DNA of 64,000 nucleotides from Balneatrix alpica DSM 16621 (GCF_000619885.1 NZ_JHUZ01000017.1:1-64000); one strand, 5' to 3'; shown: positions 17,984-29,075, counted from the first letter of the stretch. The notes: a model not told the origin generated them from the letters alone. A program made the numbers and translations.

Positions 17984-19267
17984 ATGAGTATGAACATCGT
18001 TATTCGTGGTGGCCGGGTAATGGACCCTGCCAGTCAGCTGGACAGCGTCACCGATCTCTATATCAGTGACGGCAAAATTGCCGCGCTGGGCGAGGCTCCG
18101 GCTGGCTTTGTCGAAGAACTCAGCCTGGATGCCAGCGGCTTGATTGTCAGCCCCGGCTTTGTCGATCTCTGTGCCCGGGTACGTGAGCCTGGCAACAGTG
18201 CCAAGGGCACCATTCGCAGTGAAACCCAGGCCGCTGCCGCCGGGGGCATCACCAGCCTCTGTGTCCCGCCGGACTCCAATCCGATCAATGACTCCACCGC
18301 CGTCACCAAACTGATCATGGACAAAGCCCGCCAGGCTGGCTTTGCCAAAATTCTGCCGATTGGCGCCCTCACCAAAGGGCTGGAAGGGGAGCAACTGGCC
18401 AATATGCAGGCGCTGGCTGAGGCTGGCTGTATTGCCCTGTCCAATACCCGCCTGCCGATTCGTAACAGCCTGACCCTGATGCGCTGTCTGGAATACGCTG
18501 CCACCTTCGACTTGCTGGTGATTTTCCAATCTCAGGATGCCGACCTGGCCAGTGCCGGGGTAATGCACGATGGCGCCACCGCCACCCGCTTAGGCCTATC
18601 CGGCATTCCAGAAACTGCAGAAACCATCGCAGTGGCCCGCGATCTGCTGCTGGTCGAGCAGACCGGCGTACGCGCCCACTTTGGCCAACTCTCCACCGCC
18701 CGCGCCGTGCAGCTGATTATGGATGCCCGCGCCAAAGGCCTGCGAGTCACCGCAGACGTTGCCGTGCATCACCTACTCTATACCGACACCAAACTGAAGG
18801 GGTTCGACAGTCTTTACCACATCAACCCGCCGTTACGTTCCTCAATTGACCGTGCCGGCCTGCGTGAGGCTCTGCTAGGGGGCACCCTGAGCGCCATCTG
18901 CTCTGACCATCAACCCCATGATGAAGCCGCCAAGCGTGCGCCCCTAAGCGCCACCGAACCCGGCATCAGCAGTCTGGAAACACTACTACCCCAGGCACTA
19001 ACCCTGGTGGAGCAGGGGGTACTGGATATGATGCAAATGATCGATAAACTCGCCAGCGGCCCCGCTAAGGTGCTCGGCATCCAAGCGGGTCGCCTCGCCC
19101 TGGGTGATGCGGCGGATATCTGCGTCTTTGATCCGAAACAAGAGTGGCTACTCAGCGCCAACCAGATGCACTCCACGGGTAAAAACACACCACTGTTGAA
19201 GAAAACTCAAACCGGTAAAGTCCGCTATACCCTGGTGGATGGTGAGCTGGTCTACCAGGCTCATTAA
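17984..19267 (+). CDS. degenerate dihydroorotase-like subunit (PyrC')
   Basis: A 427-residue amidohydrolase-fold protein that follows pyrB by 2 bases. The metal-binding HxH expected after the first strand is replaced: the motif reads FVDLCARVREPG instead of the usual DLHVHLREPG form. Later sites are partly retained (DVAVHHLL, SDHQPHD). This matches the catalytically inactive PyrC' of pseudomonads, which forms a dodecameric complex with PyrB and is needed for ATCase assembly. An active dihydroorotase should therefore be encoded elsewhere. Inactivity is inferred from missing ligands. Confidence 0.88.
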   Translation: MSMNIVIRGGRVMDPASQLDSVTDLYISDGKIAALGEAPAGFVEELSLDASGLIVSPGFVDLCARVREPGNSAKGTIRSETQAAAAGGITSLCVPPDSNPINDSTAVTKLIMDKARQAGFAKILPIGALTKGLEGEQLANMQALAEAGCIALSNTRLPIRNSLTLMRCLEYAATFDLLVIFQSQDADLASAGVMHDGATATRLGLSGIPETAETIAVARDLLLVEQTGVRAHFGQLSTARAVQLIMDARAKGLRVTADVAVHHLLYTDTKLKGFDSLYHINPPLRSSIDRAGLREALLGGTLSAICSDHQPHDEAAKRAPLSATEPGISSLETLLPQALTLVEQGVLDMMQMIDKLASGPAKVLGIQAGRLALGDAADICVFDPKQEWLLSANQMHSTGKNTPLLKKTQTGKVRYTLVDGELVYQAH

Positions 19268-19276
19268 ACGCTGCTG

Positions 19277-19300
19277 CAGGTAGCCCATCTGGGCTACCTG
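19277..19300 (+). terminator. terminator after pyrC'
   Basis: A perfect 10-bp stem, CAGGTAGCCC and GGGCTACCTG with loop ATCT, starts 9 bases after the pyrC' stop and is followed by ACTTTCCTG. It ends the pyr transcription unit. Confidence 0.7.
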
Positions 19301-19423
19301 ACTTTCCTGACACTCCTGCCAATACCGTCTTAGCTGTAATACCGATAGCCTATTACTGCCATACGGATTACACACTTACCTCCCTAAGATAACTCCAGAC
19401 CCAACGTAATTTCGGAGGTTTGT

Positions 19424-19672
19424 ATGTCATCACCCGTTGAAGTTCTGGTTCGTTGCACCCGCTCTTATCAACATCAGCCAGGCCAGGTGCACTACCTGCA
19501 GGGACTCTATCAACACTTCAACCGGCAAATGCCGCAGGTCAGTGAGATGGACTTTTATCTCCTGGTGCTGGATAACCTGCAACTGCTGAATATTCCTTGC
19601 CCCAGCTGGGATAAACAGCAATTGGAAAAGGACGTTAAGCAGCTCAGCCGCTCCTTCCTGAAGATCGCTTAA
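19424..19672 (+). CDS. small protein of unknown function
   Basis: An 82-residue protein with a strong GGAGG six bases before its ATG, so it is probably translated. It is soluble-looking, without a signal peptide, rich in Gln and Leu, and predicted by eye to be mostly helical (for example DFYLLVLDNLQLLNI and QLEKDVKQLSRSFLKIA). I recognise no family. It stands alone between the pyr operon terminator and a LuxR-type gene, with a 150-bp gap on each side. Confidence 0.7.
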   Translation: MSSPVEVLVRCTRSYQHQPGQVHYLQGLYQHFNRQMPQVSEMDFYLLVLDNLQLLNIPCPSWDKQQLEKDVKQLSRSFLKIA

Positions 19673-19822
19673 CCTTGATTTTACCTGGGCCTCGCAGCCA
19701 GATGGCTGCGTTACTGGCCCCTGATTGCACGCCCTTGCAAATGTCCTGGCCTCTCCCCACAAAGTACTTTCGAGCCTAATCCGTCAACGAGCAGCAGAAG
19801 TCACTCAGCCAAGGACGCCACC

Positions 19823-20788
19823 ATGCCACATCGCAACGACCCTCTTCTGCATATCCATGCAAAAGCCCGTTACCTGACGCCGACGGAGTTTAAGCGCTGG
19901 GCACTGCAACATGCCTGTGGTCAATTGCAGGCCGATAAAGCCGCCTGGATTGAAGGCGATACTCGTAGTGGCATTCGGGTACATTGCGCCAGTCTGTACC
20001 AGCTCAGCCCGCAGTATCCTGATGACTTTCTCTTAAGCCTGGCCCAACGTATTCAGGCACCTTACCTCGAATGGCTACTCAACCATCCAGGCCAGTGTAT
20101 CCAGCTCAATGCCATCATGCCCTTGGCGGAACTGGGGCAAAGTCCGATCTATCACAGTTTCTATCGCAAACACGGTATTGAAGACGCCGTTGCGATGATC
20201 ATGCCCAGCGGCGAAACTCCTCTCACCACCTTGCTGATTCTCTATGCCAGCCAAGCACAGTTTGGCCCTGCACATGCGGAGCGTTTACAACTCCTCGGTC
20301 ATCACTATTGCAGCGCCCTGCAAACCTGTCTGCTGATGAGTTTACTGCGTCTCGGACAACTGCAGCGCATGGATAAACGGGTAGCATTGGTAGATAGCCA
20401 AGGCTGCATCCATCAGATGTCAGACGCCTTCCGCCAGACCACCGCCTTACTCAACAAGGAAGATGAGAGCCAGCTTCACCCACAGCTGCAACAACGCCTG
20501 CACCTGAAGAACTGGCGCCTAGCTCCCTGGCATTGTCGCTTTCAAGATCTCGGAGATGATCTCTATTTAGTGGAATGTCAGCTAGATGAATTGCCATTAA
20601 CCCCTGGCGAACGCCAAGTAGCGGTTGAGCTGGCGCGGGGAGCCAGTTACAAGGAGGTCGCCAAAACGCTGCAAATTTCCCCCTCAACTGTCAGCAAGCA
20701 CGCCAACCACATCTATACCAAACTGCAGATTAAGCACAAAGCCGAGCTGGTCAGGCTGTTTCCCCAGCTTAGCCAGTCTAATAACTAA
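19823..20788 (+). CDS. LuxR-type HTH transcriptional regulator
   Basis: A 321-residue protein. The C-terminal 60 residues are a GerE/LuxR helix-turn-helix (LTPGERQVAVELARGASYKE followed by SPSTVSKHANHIYTKL). The N-terminal 250 residues contain no receiver or recognisable autoinducer domain; two related-looking halves suggest PAS/GAF-like sensing, but this is a guess. There is no adjacent sensor kinase, so the signal is unknown. It converges with the HAD gene and overlaps its 3' end by 11 bases. Confidence 0.85.
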   Translation: MPHRNDPLLHIHAKARYLTPTEFKRWALQHACGQLQADKAAWIEGDTRSGIRVHCASLYQLSPQYPDDFLLSLAQRIQAPYLEWLLNHPGQCIQLNAIMPLAELGQSPIYHSFYRKHGIEDAVAMIMPSGETPLTTLLILYASQAQFGPAHAERLQLLGHHYCSALQTCLLMSLLRLGQLQRMDKRVALVDSQGCIHQMSDAFRQTTALLNKEDESQLHPQLQQRLHLKNWRLAPWHCRFQDLGDDLYLVECQLDELPLTPGERQVAVELARGASYKEVAKTLQISPSTVSKHANHIYTKLQIKHKAELVRLFPQLSQSNN

Positions 20789-21506
20789 TCAAGCTTGGCA
20801 GTTGCGCCAACTCCTGACTCTGATAGTCCGGTTGGCAACGTGCTGGGCAGGGAAGCTGCTGCGGATTCAACCAAAAACTGCGCATACCCGCCGCCGCCGC
20901 ACCCACCACATCATGTTGATAACTATCACCAACGTAGAGAATCCGCTCAGCTGCACAGCCCGCCGCCTGTTCAATCGCCGCAAAGGCTGCTGCATCGGGT
21001 TTCGCCGCCCCAACCTGATCGGCACTGAGGACCCAATCAAAATAATGGGCGATACCGATGGCTTCGAGATTGGCATTGCCGTTAGAAAACACCCCGAGGC
21101 AATAACCCAGCTTTTGCAGGCACTGCAACATAGGCTCGGCATCTGCAAACAGGGTCACCTGATTACGTGCCTGGCGGAAGCAGGCAAAAGCCTGCTCTAG
21201 CCAAGCCTGCGCTTGCTCCCCCTGATGCCCCAAACGCTCCAGCATCAGGCTAATCACTTGGCGCCGCAGTGCCGTCACGCTATGTACCAGGGTAGGATGC
21301 AGGGCACAGACCTCCGCCCGCAGGGCCGGCCACTGCTCAGCGTCAAAGTGTTTGGCAAAGCCAGGCACCAGACGTCCCAGCTCCGCAAACATCGCAGCAT
21401 TAGCCGCCTCTATCACTGGATCGACCGCCCAGAGGGTGTCGTCCAGGTCAAAACAGACCACATCAAGATTCGGATTTTTTACGGGCGCGGGGATGGGCTT
21501 GGTCAT
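20778..21506 (-). CDS. yigB: HAD-family phosphatase, YigB-like
   Basis: A 242-residue haloacid dehalogenase-fold hydrolase. Motif I is FDLDDTLW, motif II GVFSNGN, the motif III lysine lies in GAAKPD, and motif IV is YVGDSYQHDVVGA. The E. coli orthologue at the same place after xerC dephosphorylates FMN to riboflavin. It begins inside the last 44 bases of xerC, so the pair is translationally linked. Confidence 0.86.
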   Translation of the reverse strand: MTKPIPAPVKNPNLDVVCFDLDDTLWAVDPVIEAANAAMFAELGRLVPGFAKHFDAEQWPALRAEVCALHPTLVHSVTALRRQVISLMLERLGHQGEQAQAWLEQAFACFRQARNQVTLFADAEPMLQCLQKLGYCLGVFSNGNANLEAIGIAHYFDWVLSADQVGAAKPDAAAFAAIEQAAGCAAERILYVGDSYQHDVVGAAAAGMRSFWLNPQQLPCPARCQPDYQSQELAQLPSLISY

Positions 21507-22371
21507 ATACCTGGGCTAAATGCTGAAAATCGAGATGAGTGTAAATTTGCGTGGTACGGATATCGGCATGGCCGAGTAATTCCTGGACACCGCGCAAATC
21601 ACCGCTGGACTCCAGCACATGGCTGGCAAATGAGTGGCGCAACTGGTGTGGGTGCAGATGCTCACCACTGACGCGCTTGGCCCAGTGTGCCACCCGCTGC
21701 TGAATACTTCTTACCTGTAACCGACGTCCCTGTTGGCTAATAAACAAGGGCCCCTGGGGTTCAGGCTGCCACATTAAGCGCTGCTGCAACCAGGCTTGCA
21801 GAGCAACTTTGGCTTTACTGCCAACCGGCACCAGTCGCTGCTTATCCCGCTTACCCTGACGCACCAAGACCATCCCCTGGCTCAGGTCCAGATCACTGAC
21901 ATCCAGCTGCGCCAGCTCATTGACCCGCAACCCACTGGAATACAACAGCTCCAGCATGGCCTTATCACGTATTTGCACTGGCTCTTGTGCCGGGCTATCC
22001 AACAGTTGCTGAAGCTGATCCACTCCCCACACCTTCGGCAAAGGCTGATCCAGCTTAGGCCCCTGAATACCCTGTGCGGGGTTATGACTGAGCCAGCCCT
22101 GCTGCTGTAGAAAGCGAAAAAAACCACGCCAGCTGGCCAGATAACGTCTTTGGCTACGGGGGTTAAGATCCTTAAATTGGCGCAGACAAGCACGAATGTC
22201 GGCCGCTTTCAGTTGATCCCAGCTCAGCTCTTTTTCATTGCACCAGTTAACCAAATGCTGCAAGTCACGCTGGTAAGCCGTTCGAGTATGGGCGGCATAG
22301 CCACGCTCAAACTGTAGCCATTGCAGATAGGCTGACAGCCAGTGTTCAGGTGTCGAGTTGCAGGCGCTCAT
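21463..22371 (-). CDS. xerC: tyrosine recombinase XerC
   Basis: Site-specific recombinase that with XerD resolves chromosome dimers at dif. The 302-residue length is typical. Catalytic residues are visible: Arg in SSGLRVNEL, His/Arg in LHPHQLRHSFASH, His in LGHADIRTTQ and the nucleophile Tyr in IYTHL. Its position in dapF-DUF484-xerC-yigB identifies XerC rather than XerD or an integrase. It overlaps the DUF484 gene by 26 bases. Confidence 0.95.
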   Translation of the reverse strand: MSACNSTPEHWLSAYLQWLQFERGYAAHTRTAYQRDLQHLVNWCNEKELSWDQLKAADIRACLRQFKDLNPRSQRRYLASWRGFFRFLQQQGWLSHNPAQGIQGPKLDQPLPKVWGVDQLQQLLDSPAQEPVQIRDKAMLELLYSSGLRVNELAQLDVSDLDLSQGMVLVRQGKRDKQRLVPVGSKAKVALQAWLQQRLMWQPEPQGPLFISQQGRRLQVRSIQQRVAHWAKRVSGEHLHPHQLRHSFASHVLESSGDLRGVQELLGHADIRTTQIYTHLDFQHLAQVYDQAHPRARKKSES

Positions 22372-23071
22372 GGAAAATCAAGCGGGGTACGGTCAGGGAT
22401 AACACCTCCCCAACATAGTCGAGGAACAGCGTGCCCAGACTGGAATGAAATAATTGACGATCATGACTACCCATCGACAGCACCCCCAGGGTCACACCCT
22501 GCTCATCAATCAAAGGCACCAGGGCAACGGAGCCGATCTCACTGGCGTGCTGCAAAAACAGATAGCTTTTTTCTTCATCGGACAGTTCGCCACAGACCGC
22601 CCAGCGGGAGTCGATCAGGCTGCCAATAATGGTCATTGCCTCTTCCCGTTCGACAAAGCTCACGCCCTGGGCCACCCAACTGGAAGCATCGTCCAATAAC
22701 AGTAACTGACAACGGTCGGCACGGAGTTCAAAGCAGAGATTACGCTCCAACACCTTGGCTAACTCAGCCAACTTATTGGCACGCAGAATACCTAATACCA
22801 GCTTGCGGGTTTTCTCGAAGATCAGGTCATTTTCCCGTGCGGTGTCGATCATTTCCTCCAAACGACTATGGAGGATAGCATTGCGCTCACGCAGTAGTTT
22901 CAGCTGACGCTCCACCAACGACACCGCCGGGCCACAATCATGGGGCAGGCGTAAAGACTCCAGCAGATCCGGATGCTCACGGAAAAATTCCTGATGCTGA
23001 CGCAGGTAAGCGACTACCTGCTCGGCAGTGGGAAAGTCTGCATCCGATAGCGGCTGTGCCTTTCTACTCAT
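22346..23071 (-). CDS. DUF484 family protein (GAF-like)
   Basis: A 241-residue protein of the conserved dapF-DUF484-xerC series. The N-terminal region ([28 protein letters not shown]) and a coiled segment are followed by a GAF-like domain ending in [24 protein letters not shown]-type sequence. Function is unknown; cyclic-dinucleotide or regulatory binding has been suggested for related GAF domains. The start at 23071 overlaps the dapF stop as ATGA. Confidence 0.88.
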   Translation of the reverse strand: MSRKAQPLSDADFPTAEQVVAYLRQHQEFFREHPDLLESLRLPHDCGPAVSLVERQLKLLRERNAILHSRLEEMIDTARENDLIFEKTRKLVLGILRANKLAELAKVLERNLCFELRADRCQLLLLDDASSWVAQGVSFVEREEAMTIIGSLIDSRWAVCGELSDEEKSYLFLQHASEIGSVALVPLIDEQGVTLGVLSMGSHDRQLFHSSLGTLFLDYVGEVLSLTVPRLIFHERLQLDT

Positions 23072-23898
23072 ATGTGCATTTGCCCCTCGTACACCGTGGT
23101 GGCTGGACCCGTCATCCACACCGGATTACCCGGCCCTGTCCATTGAATGCTCAGAGTACCCCCTGGGAGGTGAACTGTCACCTGAGAATCCAGCAAGCCA
23201 CGTAGTTGCCCTGCCACCACCGCCGCACAGGCGCCGGTACCACAGGCCAGGGTCTCACCGACACCACGTTCAAACACCCGCAAACGAATCTCCCGACGCG
23301 AGATCACCTGCATAAAGCCGATATTGGCTTTAGCCGGGAAGCGTTCGTGCTTTTCCAGCAAAGGCCCGAGGGTATGTACAGGGGCCTGCTCCACATCCTT
23401 CACCACCAGCACTCCATGGGGATTACCCATCGACACAGCGGAGATTTCATAAAACTCCGTGCCCACTGCAATGCTGTAAGTCGGCGCCTGAATATCCGCC
23501 TTAAAGGGCACCTGGGCTGGCACCAACCGAGGTGCCCCCATATCCACCCGCACCTGATTATCCTCGGTAATGTAGAGGTAAATCGGCCCCTTGGCGGTCT
23601 CCACTGCGATTTCACGCTTACCGGTTAAACGTTTTTCCCGCACGAAACGGGCAAAGCAACGGGCACCATTGCCACACTGCTCCACCTCTGAACCATCGGC
23701 ATTAAAGATACGATAGCGAAAATCCATCGCGGGATCAGTAGGCGGCTCCACCACCAGCAACTGGTCAAAGCCCACGCCAAAATGACGATCACCTAATTGC
23801 TGTACCAGCTCGGGGGTCAACTTCAAGCGCTGGGTGACTAAGTCCAGCACCATAAAGTCATTGCCCAGACCATGCATTTTATTAAAACGGATCAACAT
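23068..23898 (-). CDS. dapF: diaminopimelate epimerase
   Basis: Converts LL- to meso-diaminopimelate for lysine and peptidoglycan. The 276-residue protein has the two-base cysteine pair in [13 protein letters not shown] and [13 protein letters not shown]. It begins [15 protein letters not shown], the family N-terminus. It overlaps lysA by 7 bases and DUF484 by 4, forming one operon with lptM and lysA. Confidence 0.97.
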   Translation of the reverse strand: MLIRFNKMHGLGNDFMVLDLVTQRLKLTPELVQQLGDRHFGVGFDQLLVVEPPTDPAMDFRYRIFNADGSEVEQCGNGARCFARFVREKRLTGKREIAVETAKGPIYLYITEDNQVRVDMGAPRLVPAQVPFKADIQAPTYSIAVGTEFYEISAVSMGNPHGVLVVKDVEQAPVHTLGPLLEKHERFPAKANIGFMQVISRREIRLRVFERGVGETLACGTGACAAVVAGQLRGLLDSQVTVHLPGGTLSIQWTGPGNPVWMTGPATTVYEGQMHI

Positions 23899-25148
23899 GC
23901 ATCCTCCGGCAGACAGCTCTCACCCGCCCAGAGTTGGGCCAGGGTTTCCCGCGCCCGTACCAGATGGGCCTGATCGGCGGCCACCATCACCTCCGCCGCA
24001 CGGGGACGGGTGTTGTAGTTGGACGCCATCACAAAACCATAGGCCCCGGCGGAACGAATGGCCAACAGGTCGCCTTCTTCCAGCACCAGCTCACGCTCTT
24101 TACCGAGGAAGTCACCGGTTTCACAGATGGGGCCGACAATATCCCAGCAGCGGGCTTCGCCACTGCGCGGCTGCACCGCCTCAATCGCCTGCCAGGCCGA
24201 ATACAGCGAGGGGCGAATCAGGTCATTCATGGCCGCATCCACCACAGCAAAGTCTTTATGCTCAGTCGGCTTGAGATAGTTAACCCGGGTCAGCAGTACC
24301 CCGGCATTAGCAACAATTGAGCGGCCTGGCTCCATCATCAGTTCCAGTCCGTAGGGACGAATGCGCTCGATCACCTTACCCAGGTAATCCTGTGGCTTGG
24401 GCGGCTGCTCATCACGGTAACGCACCCCCAGACCACCACCAATATCGATATGCTTAAGCGCAATCCCCTGCTCAGCCAGAGTATCCACCAGCATCAGCAG
24501 ACGCTCCAGCGCGTCCAGAAAAGGCTGCTGCTCGGTTAATTGGGAACCGATATGGCAATCCACCCCTTCGATACGCAGATGCGGCAGCTGCGCCGCCTGC
24601 TGGTACACCTCCGGTGCCAGGGCAATATCGATGCCGAACTTGTTCTCTTTCAAACCGGTGGAGATATAGGGATGGGTTTTGGCATCCACATCCGGATTAA
24701 CCCGCAGGGAGATCGGCGCCTGCACCCCCATCTCACCCGCCACCTGATTGAGACGATGCAGTTCCGCAATCGACTCAACATTAAAGCACTTCACTCCCAC
24801 TTCCAGCGCACGGCGCATCTCTTCGGCGGTTTTACCCACCCCGGAAAACACCACCTTGCTCGCGGTACCACCGGCGGCCAGCACACGTTCCAGCTCCCCC
24901 ATGGAGACGATATCGAACCCCGCGCCAAGACGCGCCAAAAGATTCAATACTCCCAGGTTGGAATTGGCCTTGACCGCATAACAGATCAAGCCGGGGTAAC
25001 TGCCCAATGCCTGTTGATAGTCAGCAAAGGCCTGACGAATCGCTCCCTGGGAGTAAACATAGCAAGGAGTACCAAAACGCTCGGCAATTGCACTCAGGGG
25101 CAGCTGCTCAACATGGAGCTGGCCATCCTGGAAAGGGAAAAAGTTCAT
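23892..25148 (-). CDS. lysA: diaminopimelate decarboxylase
   Basis: PLP-dependent last step of lysine synthesis. The 418-residue alanine racemase-fold enzyme has the PLP lysine in [34 protein letters not shown] and the C-terminal CETGDFLG. It follows the small lptM lipoprotein gene by 24 bases and overlaps dapF. A GAGAG lies five bases upstream of the ATG. Confidence 0.97.
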   Translation of the reverse strand: MNFFPFQDGQLHVEQLPLSAIAERFGTPCYVYSQGAIRQAFADYQQALGSYPGLICYAVKANSNLGVLNLLARLGAGFDIVSMGELERVLAAGGTASKVVFSGVGKTAEEMRRALEVGVKCFNVESIAELHRLNQVAGEMGVQAPISLRVNPDVDAKTHPYISTGLKENKFGIDIALAPEVYQQAAQLPHLRIEGVDCHIGSQLTEQQPFLDALERLLMLVDTLAEQGIALKHIDIGGGLGVRYRDEQPPKPQDYLGKVIERIRPYGLELMMEPGRSIVANAGVLLTRVNYLKPTEHKDFAVVDAAMNDLIRPSLYSAWQAIEAVQPRSGEARCWDIVGPICETGDFLGKERELVLEEGDLLAIRSAGAYGFVMASNYNTRPRAAEVMVAADQAHLVRARETLAQLWAGESCLPEDAC

Positions 25149-25172
25149 GCTGTCTCTCAGGTTATGATTTTT

Positions 25173-25289
25173 TTACTGGGTAGTGGTCGCACTCGACGCA
25201 CTGCTGTCAGGCAAATACAACGGGCCCTTATTGCCGCATCCTGCCAGCAGGGTCAAACTCAGCAATACCAGGGTGGCCAGCTTGCGCAT
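25173..25289 (-). CDS. lptM: LptM (YifL-like) small lipoprotein
   Basis: A 38-residue lipoprotein: Met-Arg-Lys start, hydrophobic segment and lipobox LLAGC, with Cys at residue 18, then GNKGPLYLP, the conserved opening of mature LptM. In E. coli LptM helps assembly of the LPS translocon LptDE. It sits directly before lysA, as in many gammaproteobacteria. A GGAGCGGGG precedes the ATG at 25289. Confidence 0.88.
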   Translation of the reverse strand: MRKLATLVLLSLTLLAGCGNKGPLYLPDSSASSATTTQ

Positions 25290-25390
25290 GCCCCGCTCCT
25301 TTTGTCGTAAACGAATTTCGGCGATTATAGCGGAGCCCCCGCCCAGACCCAACGCTCTCGGCGCGGAAGATTGATAACCAAGGAGTCCCC

Positions 25391-25708
25391 ATGACCGAAT
25401 CCGAGTTCCATGATCAGGTAGATGCCACTCTGGAAGCCATCGAAGCCGTACTGGATGATGCCAGCACCGATCTGGATGTTTCCCTCAATGGCGGCGTGCT
25501 GACGATTATCTGTGAGAATGGCAGTCGTTTGATTCTGACCCGCCAGACTCCGGTCAAGCAGCTCTGGCTAGCCACCAAGGCAGACGGTATTCACTTCGAT
25601 TGGGATGGGGAGCAGTGGCGGGATGGCCAAGGCCGAACCCTACAACAGGTGTTCAGCCAGGCATTTACCGAACAAGCAGGGGAAAGCCTGGACTTTTCCC
25701 ACTGCTAA
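25391..25708 (+). CDS. cyaY: frataxin-like iron-sulfur assembly protein
   Basis: A 105-residue acidic protein of the frataxin family. Its first helix (FHDQVDATLEAIEAVLDD) carries the acidic ridge that binds iron, followed by strands DVSLNGGVLTIICENGSRLI and the WLATKADGIHFDW block. It modulates Fe-S cluster assembly at IscS. It diverges from lptM-lysA, the usual neighbourhood. An AGGAG precedes the ATG. Confidence 0.95.
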   Translation: MTESEFHDQVDATLEAIEAVLDDASTDLDVSLNGGVLTIICENGSRLILTRQTPVKQLWLATKADGIHFDWDGEQWRDGQGRTLQQVFSQAFTEQAGESLDFSHC

Positions 25709-25737
25709 TTCAGCCACTTAGCGAAGCCGCGCGTCAG

Positions 25738-26536
25738 TCAAGACTGGCAGTGGCTACAGTAAAAGCTGGCCCGCTGCCCCAGCACTAGCTTCTTAATCGG
25801 TGTGGCACAGTGGCGGCAGGGTTCGCCACTGCGGCCATACACCTGCAACTGCTGTTGGAAATAGCCCGGTTTACCATCGCCGCCAACAAAGTCGCGTAGG
25901 GTAGTGCCGCCTTGGGTGATGGAGCGGTCCAGCACAAACTTGATCGCCTCCACCAACTTGGCATAGCGGGCCTTACTGATCGAGCCCGCTGCGCGGTCAG
26001 GTAAAATCCCCGCCATAAACAAGGATTCGCTGGCGTAAATATTGCCTACCCCTACCACCACATGGTTATCCATGATGAAGGTTTTCACCGCCTGACTTTT
26101 GCCCTTGGCACACTGATACAGATAGTCCGCATCAAAGTCCGCCGATAGCGGCTCTGGCCCCAACTTGGCCAGCAGCGGATGGGCCAGTGGATCCTCCCCT
26201 GCCCACAGCCAGGCGCCAAAACGGCGTGGATCGCAATAGCGCAGCACCTGTCCTGAGCCCAACTCCAACTCGATATGATCGTGCTTCAAACGAGGACTAT
26301 CCGCCTCAGCTAAGCGCAGGCTGCCGGACATACCCAGGTGTACCAGCAGAGTGCCAGCGCTGGTACCAAGCAGCAGGTATTTAGCCCGCCGCTCCACCCC
26401 CAACACCTGCGCCCCTGGCAAGCGTTCGCTCAAGTCACCCGGCACTGGCCAACGCAATTGCTGATGGTGTACCCGTACTGCCTGGATGCGCTGCCCCACC
26501 AAGTGTGGGCTCACCCCACGGCGGGTGGTTTCAACC

Positions 26537-26553
<17 letters not shown>
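25738..26553 (-). CDS. mutM: formamidopyrimidine-DNA glycosylase
   Basis: Base-excision repair glycosylase/AP lyase that removes 8-oxoguanine and ring-opened purines. The 271-residue enzyme begins [13 protein letters not shown] (Pro2 nucleophile, Glu3), has the conserved [11 protein letters not shown] helix-two-turn-helix and a C-terminal zinc finger with CRHC and CSHC. The start at 26553 overlaps the argH end by 17 bases; the ORF remains open upstream inside argH but the family N-terminus fixes the start. Confidence 0.96.
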
Positions 26554-27943
<1,390 letters not shown>

Positions 27944-28047
27944 GAGCTTCTCACAGGATTGGCAGAGGGTGCCGGGGTTCACCCGGGGATGGCGGCATTA
28001 TAAGGGCTGGCAGGGGCAAAGCTCAAAACCCGTCCAACCCTTTTAGC

Positions 28048-28191
28048 CTAGCGCTTTTTGCCTCCGCGCCCCTGCACTGCTTTAAAACGCGGATTACTTT
28101 TGCAGATCACAAAGATACGACCACGACGTTTGACCACCTGACAGTCGGGATGGCGGGTTTTGGCCGTCCGCAATGAGTTCAATACCTGCAT
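28048..28191 (-). CDS. rpmJ: ribosomal protein L36, zinc-free paralogue
   Basis: A 47-residue L36 of the YkgO type ([18 protein letters not shown], then [19 protein letters not shown]). The paired zinc-binding cysteines of standard L36 are absent, so this form can replace the zinc-bearing one when zinc is short. It begins 1 base after the L31 stop, with GGAG at the end of that gene. The start at 28191 is by homology; the ORF is open further upstream inside L31. Confidence 0.93.
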   Translation of the reverse strand: MQVLNSLRTAKTRHPDCQVVKRRGRIFVICKSNPRFKAVQGRGGKKR

Positions 28192-28192
28192 C

Positions 28193-28465
28193 TTATTCTC
28201 CCGCCAAACGCTTGCCATAGCGGCGGGCAAAACGCGCACTGCGACCTTCATCATTCAGGGCACGGCGCTGCTCACCGGTATAAACCGGATGGGAGGCAGA
28301 GGACACATCAATACGCACCAAGGGGTAACGCTGGCCATCCTGCCAATCGATATGCTCTTTAATCTCTTTACTGTGGGCGAGGGTGGAGCGGATGCGGAAA
28401 TAGCGATCCGCGTGACTATCGTAAAACACAACAAAATCATACTGGGGATGAATGCCAGGGCGCAT
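28193..28465 (-). CDS. rpmE2: ribosomal protein L31 type B, zinc-free paralogue
   Basis: A 90-residue L31 of the YkgM type: [31 protein letters not shown], and a basic C-terminus. It lacks the CxxC zinc site of standard L31. Such paralogues are made in zinc starvation and release zinc from ribosomes. An AAGGAGA lies six bases before the ATG. It heads a two-gene operon with rpmJ and lies behind a Zur box. Confidence 0.94.
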   Translation of the reverse strand: MRPGIHPQYDFVVFYDSHADRYFRIRSTLAHSKEIKEHIDWQDGQRYPLVRIDVSSASHPVYTGEQRRALNDEGRSARFARRYGKRLAGE

Positions 28466-28507
28466 GCTAGCTCTCCTTGAGTGCAGCCATTAACGTTACT
28501 TCATAAC

Positions 28508-28527
28508 AAATGTTATTGAGTAACATT
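28508..28527. promoter_or_regulatory. Zur box
   Basis: ATGTTATTGAGTAACAT (28510-28526) is a 17-bp near-palindrome, with perfect arms AATGTTA and TAACATT when extended by one base each side. It has the same spacing and core as the gammaproteobacterial Zur consensus (ATGTTATAnTATAACAT). A second overlapping palindrome, ATAACAAATGTTAT (28503-28516), abuts it. It lies 45 bases upstream of rpmE2 and implies zinc-dependent repression of the L31/L36 pair. Confidence 0.85.
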
Positions 28528-28610
28528 CTCATTCCCAAGCAAATTTACACTTGCCCCTGTCTATGGCAGCCTGTGCTGACCTTGCCAGCCCTCTTACCCA
28601 GGATCGCCCC

Positions 28611-29075
28611 ATGTGGACCCTTCGCCCCGCCACCCCAACCGATCGCCCTTTCCTGTTACAGCTGCGTTTAACCGTCATGGTTCCCCACTGTGAAGCCAGT
28701 GGCTTATACCTGAGCCAAGAGGAGCAACAAAGAAGGGTCGATTATCGCTATGACTGTGCACAAGTCATCGAGTATCAAGGCCAGCCCGCCGGCTTACTGA
28801 AGCTGGTACAACATCCCGATCATTGGGAGCTGCTGCAACTGCAACTCGCCCCCCTGTGCCAAGGTCAGGGCATCGGCCGGCAAATCCTGCAGCAACTACA
28901 ACAGCAGGCCCAACTGGCTGGCCTGCCTATTCGCTTAAGCGTGTTGAAAAAGAACCCTGCCCGCCATCTTTATGAGCGCCTGGGCTGGCAAGGCTATGGC
29001 GAAGATGAGCATGAGTACTGGTTAAATTGGAGCAGCCCCGCTGCCCCGGACCATGCCCGCCATCAACAGGACTAA
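28611..29075 (+). CDS. GNAT-family N-acetyltransferase
   Basis: A 154-residue acetyltransferase. The acetyl-CoA motif A reads LAPLCQGQGIGRQIL, and the C-terminal LKKNPARHLYERLGW is the usual motif B region. The substrate is unknown. The ATG at 28611 with AGGA upstream is preferred to upstream starts at 28551 or 28563. It runs away from the Zur box, so zinc control of this gene as well cannot be excluded. It converges with the thioesterase gene, overlapping by 4 bases. Confidence 0.82.
   Translation: MWTLRPATPTDRPFLLQLRLTVMVPHCEASGLYLSQEEQQRRVDYRYDCAQVIEYQGQPAGLLKLVQHPDHWELLQLQLAPLCQGQGIGRQILQQLQQQAQLAGLPIRLSVLKKNPARHLYERLGWQGYGEDEHEYWLNWSSPAAPDHARHQQD

Noticed and set aside
21463-22371. Integrase of a mobile element
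   Set aside because: The tyrosine recombinase is XerC, shown by the dapF-DUF484-xerC-yigB neighbourhood and absence of attachment repeats.
24540-25310. Plus-strand ORF of 256 codons across lysA and lptM
   Set aside because: It lies opposite two well-supported genes and has no protein-family look.
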